Source of the DNA: Bradyrhizobium jicamae | GTDB lineage: Bacteria > Pseudomonadota > Alphaproteobacteria > Rhizobiales > Xanthobacteraceae | Direction of reading: 5' to 3' | Length of the DNA: 42,746 nucleotides | Assembly: GCF_001440395.1 (NCBI RefSeq) | Contig: NZ_LLXZ01000183.1 | Location: forward strand, 30,506 to 73,251 | Part shown: in pieces, positions 7,702 to 15,191 of the stretch | Layout of the letters: each line of letters starts with the position of its first letter | How positions within the stretch are numbered: position 1 is the first letter of the stretch | Position numbers and translations under genes: made by a program | Notes under the pieces: generated by a model | What the model was told of the DNA's origin: nothing | The model's database searches: none | Seen by the model: the letters and a program-made list of their open reading frames with translations, nothing else

Positions 7702-8837
7702 TGCTGCGACTTGATCCTTTCAAGGCGGGCCGCGATTTCCTTTTCGCGGTGCAATCGGTCGAGTTCGTCGAGCTCCTTGTCACCGGGCACGCTGGAAGCG
7801 GGCACGCCGGTGACGCGTGCGATCGCTGCCATTGCCCGATCGGGACTCACTGTTTTAGTCGCGCCAGCTGCGCGTCCGGTTTCCTGCGGCGAATGCTTTT
7901 CGAGGCTCGCTTCGAGATCGGCGAGACGGGTTTCGGCTTCGCGTCGCGCGCCAAGCATCGCCTGTAAGGCCTTGGTCTGCTCGTCGATTTCGAGTTCGAT
8001 GAAATCCATCGCACGTTCGAGCGCGGTGCCCTGCGATTCCAGATCAATTTGCCGTGCGACCCCAGCGCGCGCAAGATCCTCGCGGCTTTCTGCAACCGCA
8101 AGACGAATCTTTTCCGTCAACCCGCCGATTTCGGCATCCAGCTCCTCGCGCCGTCGCTTGAGGCGGAATTCCTCGGCGCGCGACTTGCCGAGCGCATGGC
8201 GCGCTTCGTCGGCGCCGGCGTCGATCTCGCGGATCGCCTGTTTGACCAGCGCGACCTTGTTGCTGTTCTCGGCATTGTCGATGGTCTCGCTGGCGATAGC
8301 GGCAAGAAGTCTACCCATACGTGCAAGGATACCCTCGTGAACCATGGTCCTCTCCTCCGGTGGTGATTTCGATTTGACGGCGATGTGGATTTCGTAGCCG
8401 CGGCCATCCGAGACGAGATGCGCCGGGAAGGGGCTTTCCCAGCCATCGAGATAGCCAGGGATATGGAAGGGCACCAAAACACGCCCGCGGACCGTGCTGA
8501 TGGTCACGGACGTCGGGCCCTTGATCGCAAACAGCTTGTCGTCGAGCGGAATCTTGCGCACCGCCGCATCAGCCGCGTAGTTGGCGCGGTCGCGCAGGCC
8601 GAGCGTCACCAGCCGGGCGGGCAGCCCCGTCTCGGTGCGGATCCGCTCATAGGCCTGGGCGTGGAGTGCGACGAGATTGGCGCCAACCGGCGCCACCTCG
8701 GCGAGGATGGCCATCATCCGATCGTAATCGGCAAAGGTCGCTTCGATGGCGGCAATGCCGGCCTCGTCGGGCGCGAGGGCGTATCGCAGCGTGGCCGTGG
8801 GTGTTTCGACCGGAAGCTTGATCATGGGAACTAACAT
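7698..8837 (-). CDS. PspA/IM30-like coiled-coil protein with a TnpB-like N-terminal domain
   Basis: A 379-residue protein with no signal peptide. Residues 15-160 follow the pattern of the N-terminal half of TnpB/IS1341-type proteins: a helical stretch ending in AYERIRTETGLPARLV, then IPLDDKLFAIKG, VTISTVRGRVLVPF and, last, GYEIHIAVKSKSPP, where TnpB would enter its RuvC domain. No RuvC follows. Instead residues 165-315 match PspA/IM30 (GILARMGRLL start, then AESREDLARAGVARQ, compare KEREDLARAA in E. coli PspA). The C-terminal tail (316-379) resembles E. coli YjfJ. The start is backed by GAGGAAG six bases upstream. It heads the flotillin operon. PspA assignment is strong; the TnpB relationship is a from-memory pattern match. 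Confidence 0.8.
   Translation of the reverse strand: MLVPMIKLPVETPTATLRYALAPDEAGIAAIEATFADYDRMMAILAEVAPVGANLVALHAQAYERIRTETGLPARLVTLGLRDRANYAADAAVRKIPLDDKLFAIKGPTSVTISTVRGRVLVPFHIPGYLDGWESPFPAHLVSDGRGYEIHIAVKSKSPPEERTMVHEGILARMGRLLAAIASETIDNAENSNKVALVKQAIREIDAGADEARHALGKSRAEEFRLKRRREELDAEIGGLTEKIRLAVAESREDLARAGVARQIDLESQGTALERAMDFIELEIDEQTKALQAMLGARREAETRLADLEASLEKHSPQETGRAAGATKTVSPDRAMAAIARVTGVPASSVPGDKELDELDRLHREKEIAARLERIKSQQ
8345..8358 (-). promoter_or_regulatory. Internal Shine-Dalgarno and start codon at the fusion junction
   Basis: On the minus strand GGAGGAGAGG, then ACC, then an in-frame ATG (codon 165) occur exactly where the TnpB-like part ends and the PspA-like part begins. The spacing from GGAGG to ATG is eight bases, close to ideal. 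Initiation here would give a 215-residue PspA-like protein of ordinary family length. Confidence 0.55.
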
Positions 8838-8901
8838 AAAGCACTTCCTCAGTGCTTTCCAGGGGGATGAGCGGTATTATTTTCGTGATCGTCGACTGCA
8901 G

Positions 8902-8918
8902 TTGCAAATGAATTGCAG
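8902..8918. promoter_or_regulatory. Mur/Fur-box-like site upstream of the pspA-like operon
   Basis: TTGCAAATGAATTGCAG differs from the site in front of mntH (13600-13616) at only two of 17 positions, and the preceding bases TGCAG are shared as well. It lies about 65 bases upstream of the pspA-like start, a normal operator distance. Regulation by the manganese-responsive Fur homologue (Mur) is inferred from this likeness. Confidence 0.45.
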
Positions 8919-9067
8919 CACTCGCCTCAGCCGGAGCATGCACGTGTAAGTGTGAGGCTTCATAATGCTTGTGGAATCGTCGCCCGAGCGTTGTCGGCTC
9001 CGCACTTGTGGACCGCGCGCGTGCCTCTGATTTTGGCAGACAGAAAACTTGGATGTCCGCGACAGGA

Positions 9068-9180
9068 CCGTGCACTGCGCAGGCTGCTGCGGGCGAGCTT
9101 GCGCAGGAACGCTGTCCAGAACGCCTCGGCTTCCGAGGGACCGCCGCCTATCGGTAGAACAGTCGCCAGCAGCGAAGGTC
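9068..9180 (-). pseudogene. IS256-family transposase remnant
   Basis: A short minus-strand stretch reads GPSEAEAFWTAFLRKLAR followed by SLR, which matches the conserved core of IS256/mutator transposases just before the second catalytic region (GPSE..FW..FLR.L..RGL). The continuing VSDAHEG motif is absent or lost by frameshift, and neither the upstream DDE residues nor inverted ends are recognisable. It is a decayed fragment only. The rest of the gap 8838-9470 holds the Mur-like site and otherwise nothing I can assign. Confidence 0.6.
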
Positions 9181-9470
9181 GATGTCCGTCTCGGGCCTGA
9201 CCGAAATAGCGTTGATCTAAGTCAACAACCAATCGATCGAACGCCAATCATTAGTCGGTAGTGAACTGCCAGCCTGCGAGCAGAAGCCTCGTGAAGGCTC
9301 TTTCGATGCCAGCCACATAACAAATAGCTGCAAGCCCCCTAAATCCGCGACCCCGTCGATAACCCAAAAAATCAAGAAGCAATTCGGACCGACAGAGTTC
9401 TTTGGAATCGTTCGCTGCACGAGCGATCCGAAATCAATTGGAGAAAATAATCAACCGGAGAAAGTATGCC

Positions 9471-11159
9471 ATGAGTATCCGTAGCCTCATCTGGACGAGC
9501 GCAGTCGCGCTGTCTACCAATTTGACGCTCGCAACCTTGCCCGCGACCGCGCAGCAACAGCGGCCACCAAACATACTTGTGATCATGGGCGACGATGTGG
9601 GTTGGTTCAACATCGGCGCGTACCATCGCGGCATCATGTCGGGGAAGACGCCTAACCTGGACAAGCTGGCGTCAGAAGGCATGATTTTTACGGATTACTA
9701 CGCCGAGGCAAGCTGCACGGCGGGCCGGGCGAACTTCATAACCGGCGAGTTGCCTATTCGCACGGGGCTGACGACCGTCGGCCAGGCCGGGGCGGATGTC
9801 GGCATGCCGGCACAGGCAGTCACGCTCGCCACCGCTCTGAAGGCGCAGGGCTATGCCACCGGTCAGTTTGGCAAGAACCATCTCGGCGATCTGAACAAGT
9901 ACCTCCCGACCTTGCACGGCTTCGACGAGTTCTTCGGATATCTGTACCACCTCGATGCGATGTCCGATCCGTACTGGTACTCGTTTCCCGTCAACCAGGA
10001 CTATTACAACAAGAACGGCCCGCGCAGCCTGATCCGCAGCTTCGCGACCGAGACCGACGATCCGACCGAGATGCCGCGCTGGGGGAAAGTCGGCAAGCAG
10101 AGGATTATCGATGAAGGTCCACTGCCGCCGTTCCCCGACATGTCGAACGTGCCGAACATGCACGACTTGCCTTTCCTGAAAGCAAAGTACGACATGACGA
10201 CCTTCGACGAGGTGCTGGTCAAAGCTACCAGCGACTTCATGGACAAGACCAAGCGGGAAGGCAAACCGTTCTTCATCTGGCACAACACCACGCGCATGCA
10301 CGTCTGGACCTTCCTCTCGAAGAAATACAGCGCGATGCAGAACAGCGAGACCAATTACGGTCTCGAGGAAGCCGGCATGGCGCAGCTGGACGACAGCGTC
10401 GGCGCCCTGATGAAGAAGCTCGATGACATTGGCGAGGCCAACAACACCATCGTGATCTTCACCACGGACAACGGCGCGGAAGTATTCACCTGGCCGGATG
10501 GCGGCATGACGCCGTTCAGGAACACAAAGGGCACCGTCGGCGAGGGCGGCTTCCGTGCGCCCGCCATTATCCGCTGGCCGGGCCGTATCAAGCCAGGGAG
10601 CGTCGAAAACGGAATCTTCTCCGGGCTGGATTGGTTTCCCACTCTGATGGCTGCGGCAGGCAATCCCAATATTACCCAGCAGCTGCTGAAGGGCGTGAAG
10701 CTCGGCGATCGCACCTACAAGAACCATCTGGATGGCTACAATCAGATGGACTTGCTCACCGGGAAAGGCCCGTCCAAGCGAGAAGAGATCTTCTATTTCG
10801 GCGGAGCACAACTGGGTGCGGTGCGCATCGGCAATTTCAAGTTCCAATTCTATGTGCAGCCGTGGGGCTGGCCGGGCGAGAAAATCACCACGGACATGCC
10901 GTCGATGGTCAACATTCGCCAGGATCCGTTCGAGCGCACGCCGTTCATTCGAGGCGAATCGTCCAATACGGGCGCATTCGGCTATGGCAACGACTTCTTC
11001 GCGCGCGAGTTCTGGCGTTTCGTCCTGGTTCAGGAATATGTCGGGAAACTGGCCCAGACGGCAATCGAATATCCGCCGATGCAGGACCCGGCTTCCTTCA
11101 ACCTTGAATCGGTGAAGAAGAAGATCGAGGAGTCGATCAAGAATCGCCCGGGTCAGTAG
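9471..11159 (+). CDS. Secreted arylsulfatase-type sulfatase
   Basis: A 562-residue precursor with a Sec-type signal peptide (cleavage likely near ATA-QQQ, residues 25-28). The alkaline phosphatase-fold sulfatase domain shows the metal-binding DD (41-42), the nucleophile Cys82 in CTAGR, to be oxidised to formylglycine, and the second metal motif TTDNGAEV. The usual sulfatase signature is CxPxR; here Ala replaces Pro. The ATG at 9471 follows a GGAG site. It hydrolyses sulfate esters, probably in the periplasm; the substrate is unknown. It is followed on the same strand by a metallophosphoesterase gene and two small membrane-protein genes. Confidence 0.9.
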   Translation: MSIRSLIWTSAVALSTNLTLATLPATAQQQRPPNILVIMGDDVGWFNIGAYHRGIMSGKTPNLDKLASEGMIFTDYYAEASCTAGRANFITGELPIRTGLTTVGQAGADVGMPAQAVTLATALKAQGYATGQFGKNHLGDLNKYLPTLHGFDEFFGYLYHLDAMSDPYWYSFPVNQDYYNKNGPRSLIRSFATETDDPTEMPRWGKVGKQRIIDEGPLPPFPDMSNVPNMHDLPFLKAKYDMTTFDEVLVKATSDFMDKTKREGKPFFIWHNTTRMHVWTFLSKKYSAMQNSETNYGLEEAGMAQLDDSVGALMKKLDDIGEANNTIVIFTTDNGAEVFTWPDGGMTPFRNTKGTVGEGGFRAPAIIRWPGRIKPGSVENGIFSGLDWFPTLMAAAGNPNITQQLLKGVKLGDRTYKNHLDGYNQMDLLTGKGPSKREEIFYFGGAQLGAVRIGNFKFQFYVQPWGWPGEKITTDMPSMVNIRQDPFERTPFIRGESSNTGAFGYGNDFFAREFWRFVLVQEYVGKLAQTAIEYPPMQDPASFNLESVKKKIEESIKNRPGQ

Positions 11160-11273
11160 ATCACTTCCGACCGGAAGTCGGGGTCGCCCGACAAAGCAGG
11201 AGACGCAAACGGCAACAGCAATGCGAGCGCACGTGACAGATGCGCTCCATTGCAAAACGCGAAGGAAGGAATC

Positions 11274-12587
11274 ATGAAGTCGATATCTTCTCGCTTCGGA
11301 ATTAGCCGCCGTGTTCTGCTCTCGGCTTTGGCATTGCTTCCGGCCTTTGGGCCATCGGCTGCGATGGCCCAACAAGCTCCATCGGCTGCCTTTTCATTTG
11401 CCGCCTACGGCGACTCGCGTCCGATGATGTATCTCCCGTACAAGGAGGGGCAGGGGGAACTCAATCAGTTGTTCGTTGAAATGTTCGGGCTGGTCATGCC
11501 CGAAAAGATTGCTGAAGCGGTGGTGAAGAGGGATGTGAAGTTGATCTTCGATCCGGTCACCAAGGATCTCGTAAAAGCCGTGATGCCGTTCGAGTCCAAG
11601 TCGGAAGTCATGACGTTGACGTTCGAAAAGGGGTGGGTCACCGAGGCGTCTGTCGAGGACGTAAAACTGCTTCCTGGCGTGCACCGTACGATGTTCCGGC
11701 TTCATGGCGGCGAATGGGTAGCCCGCGAAATCGTGAAGGACGTCAAATCCGGGCGGGCCAAATTTGTGATCAACAGCGGCGACGTCATCTGGTGGGGAAA
11801 CCAGGGCCGCACGGTCACCGACAGCCCGTACTGGAAGCGGGTGAACGACACCATGTTGAAGCAACTCCCGCCTGCGGACAGCGAGATGCGCGCTGCCGGG
11901 CTGGAGGGGCGGTGGTTCATGGGGGTGGGCAATCACGAGGTGTGGGGCGATCCCAAGATCGAGGGGGTGCTGGACGCAGTCCCGTACCTGAAGAAGTTCG
12001 GAGTCACACCGGAGAACCTGATCTACAAATTCGATCTCCATGGCGTCCGCTTCATCTATCTGTGGAGCGGCAAGTACGACTACCGGTCGCCGTCGCTATG
12101 GGACGCTGATCGGCCGAAATACGCGGAGCAGATGAAGCAGTTGCAACAATGGATGGACGAGGCCAAGGCCGCCGGCATCCGCAAAGCCTTCATCACCTTC
12201 CACTACCCGACGTTCGCCCGGTCCGGCATGGGCGCCATCCCTGCGCCTGACAATCCGCACAAGGTGATCGCGGCCTACGCGAAGGACATGGAAGTGATCG
12301 TGTTCAACGGACATGTCCACACCACCGAACTGTACGACGTTGACGGCGTGAAATACCTGATGCTGGGCGGCGGCGGCGCCGAACAGGACCCGATCCTCCC
12401 AGGGCGAACGAGCATCAAGGTGCCGGCGGACTATCCACCGGACCTTTATTGGAAGGGTGAGCCGCCCAAGGAGGAGTACAACTACGTCCTGGTGGATGTT
12501 GAGCCCAACCAGAAAACCAAGTTCACCCTTAATCGCTTCCGACCCTGGTCGGCCGAGCCGTTCGCAACTGTAGAGCTTTTCAAGTAA
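11274..12587 (+). CDS. Exported calcineurin-like metallophosphoesterase
   Basis: A 437-residue precursor with a twin-arginine-like leader (SRRVLLSALALLPA, residues 11-24) ending near AMA-QQ. The metallophosphoesterase motifs are visible in order: GDSR (46-49, Ser/Arg in place of the common DxH), SGDVIWWGN, GVGNHE, FHYP and NGHVHTTE. It probably acts on a phosphoester in the periplasm. An about 90-residue insert separates the first and second motifs. The ATG at 11274 follows GAAGGAAGGA. The sulfatase lies 114 bases upstream, so the pair may act on the same sulfated or phosphorylated material; this is inference. Confidence 0.85.
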   Translation: MKSISSRFGISRRVLLSALALLPAFGPSAAMAQQAPSAAFSFAAYGDSRPMMYLPYKEGQGELNQLFVEMFGLVMPEKIAEAVVKRDVKLIFDPVTKDLVKAVMPFESKSEVMTLTFEKGWVTEASVEDVKLLPGVHRTMFRLHGGEWVAREIVKDVKSGRAKFVINSGDVIWWGNQGRTVTDSPYWKRVNDTMLKQLPPADSEMRAAGLEGRWFMGVGNHEVWGDPKIEGVLDAVPYLKKFGVTPENLIYKFDLHGVRFIYLWSGKYDYRSPSLWDADRPKYAEQMKQLQQWMDEAKAAGIRKAFITFHYPTFARSGMGAIPAPDNPHKVIAAYAKDMEVIVFNGHVHTTELYDVDGVKYLMLGGGGAEQDPILPGRTSIKVPADYPPDLYWKGEPPKEEYNYVLVDVEPNQKTKFTLNRFRPWSAEPFATVELFK

Positions 12588-12612
12588 GGCGCTCAAAAGG
12601 CAGGGGACGCGC

Positions 12613-13077
12613 TTGGACACCGCTCTGCTGATTATTCACGGGCTGGTCGCGGTCGCCCTGCTCGGTGCGATCACACATCAGACAATCGCGGCGTGGGTGC
12701 CGTCGCGCGGCCGACGTGGTTCGTTCGTCGGCCGCTTTCGCGCCGTGACACCGGGATCATTTGCCACCGCCATCGTCGTTCTCTATTCGGTCTCCGCTTT
12801 GTTGGGCGCGGTTTTGTACCTGTCATTCCGCGTCCAGATACGACCCGATTTGGAGCGCGCCGGACATTGGCCGGCGCTCGGTGTTTTTGATCTGAAGGAG
12901 CATTTCGTCTCCATCGGATTGGCAATGCTGCCGGCCTATTGGGTTTGTTGGCGACAGCAGCGAACCGACGAACCCTCTCGAACGCCTGCCGCCCTGACCT
13001 TGATCCTAGCCTTCATCGTCTGGTGGAGCTTTCTGATCGGTCACGTCCTGAACAACATCATGGGTTTCGGGAGATGA
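12613..13077 (+). CDS. Small integral membrane protein, unknown
   Basis: A 154-residue protein with about four predicted membrane helices (near 3-25, 52-75, 95-113 and 126-148). His9 and His22 in the first helix, H96 and H149 within or next to helices could bind a cofactor, but no known family was recognised. The start is TTG with AGGGGA upstream; no better ATG is in frame nearby. It begins 25 bases after the metallophosphoesterase and its stop overlaps the ATG of the next membrane protein, so it belongs to that four-gene group. Confidence 0.75.
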   Translation: MDTALLIIHGLVAVALLGAITHQTIAAWVPSRGRRGSFVGRFRAVTPGSFATAIVVLYSVSALLGAVLYLSFRVQIRPDLERAGHWPALGVFDLKEHFVSIGLAMLPAYWVCWRQQRTDEPSRTPAALTLILAFIVWWSFLIGHVLNNIMGFGR

Positions 13078-13439
13078 CGCCGCCTCCTTGGTTTCGCAGG
13101 TTCGCATTTGCATTCGGAATCGCCTTTGCGGCGCTCTACGTGGTCGCGGTCAAGCTCGACCTCGCGCTGTTCACCGTCTATCCATCGATTCGCGTCGTGC
13201 TTCTGGGTACCCATCATTCGCGAGATTACGTGGGGCCATCGATGGGAAGCTTCATGCCGGCGATGTATTGGTACGGCTGGACTGCGACCGCCGCGCTGGG
13301 CGCGCTAATAGTCGGCATTGGCGCCGCATTCCTGCCCGAGCGTTGGTCGCAACCGTTCTGGTCGGGATGGTTGTGGGTGATTCCCGTGGCCGCGATGATT
13401 GGGTGCGTTTACCTCACGCTGCCCTGGTTTCGACTTTAG
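13074..13439 (+). CDS. Small integral membrane protein, unknown
   Basis: A 121-residue protein with three predicted membrane helices (near 11-31, 67-88 and 98-118) and an ExxYP-like periplasmic loop holding GTHHSRDYVGPS. No family recognised. The ATG overlaps the previous stop (ATGA), which fixes the start; the longer open frame upstream is a shadow. Last gene of the sulfatase group. The following 206 bases carry a weak GC hairpin (13486-13519) without a T-run, and the mntH promoter. Confidence 0.75.
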   Translation: MTPPPWFRRFAFAFGIAFAALYVVAVKLDLALFTVYPSIRVVLLGTHHSRDYVGPSMGSFMPAMYWYGWTATAALGALIVGIGAAFLPERWSQPFWSGWLWVIPVAAMIGCVYLTLPWFRL

Positions 13440-13599
13440 TCACGAATCTGTCCTCTCGGTTCCTTAGCGATCTTGGCTGCCGTCAATCCGGATGCCTGCT
13501 GTCTGAAAGGCAGGCGGATCTAGAGAAGGCGAGGGGTGCGTGCTGCATCGCGGGCTTCAACGGCCGATCGAGATATTCGACTACCGGGGCTAGATGCAG

Positions 13600-13616
13600 T
13601 TGCAAATGAGTTGCAA
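13600..13616. promoter_or_regulatory. Mur/Fur box in the mntH promoter
   Basis: TTGCAAATGAGTTGCAA consists of two TTGCAA hexamers, each self-complementary, so it reads as both a direct and an inverted repeat. It lies 29 bases before the mntH start. In Bradyrhizobium japonicum, mntH is known to be repressed under manganese by the Fur/Mur protein, which fits. Confidence 0.7.
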
Positions 13617-13645
13617 TAAGAACGGATATCAGTCATCTTGGTGAA

Positions 13646-15040
13646 ATGGATGCCCGAACGCCTGCATTGGGCCGCGAGACCGCGACCAAGAGTTTGCCTA
13701 TGACTGAGACGACTGCCGCTGGATGGCGTGCGGATGCCGCCGCTGGCGCCCAGCGCAGCCTGCCAGAAGTCAATTCGACCATCAGAGTGCCCTTTGGCGG
13801 GCATTGGTCGCGCCGGCTGCTGGCCTTCCTGGGGCCGGGCTATCTGGTGTCTGTCGGTTACATGGACCCCGGCAACTGGGCGACCGACCTCGCGGGCGGT
13901 TCGAAGTTCGGCTACACGCTGCTGGCGGTCATCCTGCTGTCGAACCTGATGGCGATCCTGTTGCAGGCGCTGGCCGCGCGGCTTGGCATCGTCACCGACC
14001 GCGATCTGGCGCAGGCCTGCCGCGCCAGCTTCTCCCGGCCCGTCAACTTCATGCTGTGGGTGGCCTGCGAGGCCGCGATCATCGCCTGCGATCTCGCCGA
14101 GGTGATCGGCACCGCAATCGCGCTCAATCTCTTGTTCGGCATTCCCCTGATCTGGGGAGCGCTGATCACCGCGCTCGACGCCTTCCTGCTGCTGCTCCTG
14201 ATGAACAAGGGTTTTCGCTTCCTCGAAGCCTTTGTCATCTCGCTGTTGATCGTGATCGCGATCTGCTTTTCGATTCAGATCGTGGCTGCGGCGCCGCCGG
14301 TCGCCGCCGTGCTGAAGGGGTTTGTACCGTCGCCGCAGATCGTCACCAATCCTGAAATGCTCTACATCGCGATCGGCATCATCGGCGCGACCGTTATGCC
14401 GCATAATCTCTATCTGCACTCCGCGATCGTGCAGACCCGCGCCTATGAACGCACCAACGAAGGCCGCCGCGAGGCGATCAAATGGGCGACGACGGACTCG
14501 ACGATTGCGCTGATGCTGGCGCTGTTCATCAACGCTGCGATCCTGATCGTCGCTGCCGCCACCTTCTATTCGAGCGGACGTACCGAGGTCGCCGAGATCG
14601 GCCAGGCCTATGAACTGCTGTCGCCGCTGCTCGGCCTCGGCATCGCCTCGACGCTGTTCGCGGTGGCGCTGCTTGCCTCGGGCCTCAACTCGACGGTGAC
14701 GGCGACGCTGGCCGGCCAGATCGTGATGGAAGGCTTTTTGCACCTGCGCCTGCCGAACTGGGCACGGCGGCTTCTGACGCGCGGCATCGCCATCGTTCCG
14801 GTCGTGATCGTTACCGCAGTCTATGGCGAGCGCGGCACCAGCCAGCTCCTGGTGTTCAGCCAGGTCATCCTGTCGATGCAATTACCGTTCGCGGTGATTC
14901 CGCTGGTCAAGTTCGTTTCCGACAAGCGCAAGATGGGCGAGTTCGCCATCCCCCGCGGCGTGGCGGTCGTGGCCTGGATCGTCGCCGGCATCATCGTGGC
15001 GCTGAACGTGAAGCTGCTGATCGAGACGTTCTTCGGCTGA
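13646..15040 (+). CDS. mntH: Manganese transporter, NRAMP family
   Basis: A 464-residue membrane protein with about 11 helices. The two metal-site motifs are intact: MDPGNWATDL (Asp74 region, helix 1) and MPHNLYLHS (residues 251-259, helix 6). It imports Mn2+ with protons. A second in-frame ATG 54 bases downstream (MTETTAAG) is an alternative start, since neither has a strong ribosome site; the extra residues are poorly structured. A Mur/Fur box directly upstream points to manganese control. It is a single gene. Confidence 0.93.
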   Translation: MDARTPALGRETATKSLPMTETTAAGWRADAAAGAQRSLPEVNSTIRVPFGGHWSRRLLAFLGPGYLVSVGYMDPGNWATDLAGGSKFGYTLLAVILLSNLMAILLQALAARLGIVTDRDLAQACRASFSRPVNFMLWVACEAAIIACDLAEVIGTAIALNLLFGIPLIWGALITALDAFLLLLLMNKGFRFLEAFVISLLIVIAICFSIQIVAAAPPVAAVLKGFVPSPQIVTNPEMLYIAIGIIGATVMPHNLYLHSAIVQTRAYERTNEGRREAIKWATTDSTIALMLALFINAAILIVAAATFYSSGRTEVAEIGQAYELLSPLLGLGIASTLFAVALLASGLNSTVTATLAGQIVMEGFLHLRLPNWARRLLTRGIAIVPVVIVTAVYGERGTSQLLVFSQVILSMQLPFAVIPLVKFVSDKRKMGEFAIPRGVAVVAWIVAGIIVALNVKLLIETFFG

Positions 15041-15049
15041 ACATCGCTG

Positions 15050-15190
15050 TGACTGCCCGGCTTGACCGGGCGACCCAGTACGCCGCGGCCTCTCGGTTTC
15101 ATCACTGCTGTCTCTGGAATACTGGATCACCCGCTTTCGTGGGTGACGACAACTGCATGGGTGGTTCAAGCGCGAGCGCTCGATCCTGAG
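15050..15190. repeat. Intergenic palindromic repeats after mntH
   Basis: Holds GCCCGGCTTGACCGGGC (a 6-base stem) and, further on, GGATCACCCGCTTTCGTGGGTGA, both of a type commonly seen in Bradyrhizobium spacers. The first may serve as the mntH transcript end. No gene was seen here. Confidence 0.55.
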
Positions 15191-15191
15191 G

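Noticed and set aside
8358..8795. TnpB-like region as a live IS200/IS605 insertion
   Set aside because: No RuvC domain, no tnpA, no transposon ends, and the frame continues without break into PspA; this is a domain fusion, not an insertion element.
8960..9247. 95-codon minus-strand frame as an intact gene
   Set aside because: Only a short IS256-like core is recognisable; the frame lacks the rest of the transposase, so it is listed as a remnant.
9672..11375. A 567-codon open frame antisense to the sulfatase gene
   Set aside because: Shadow of a high-GC gene; no recognisable motif or start signal, and the sulfatase frame carries all catalytic residues.
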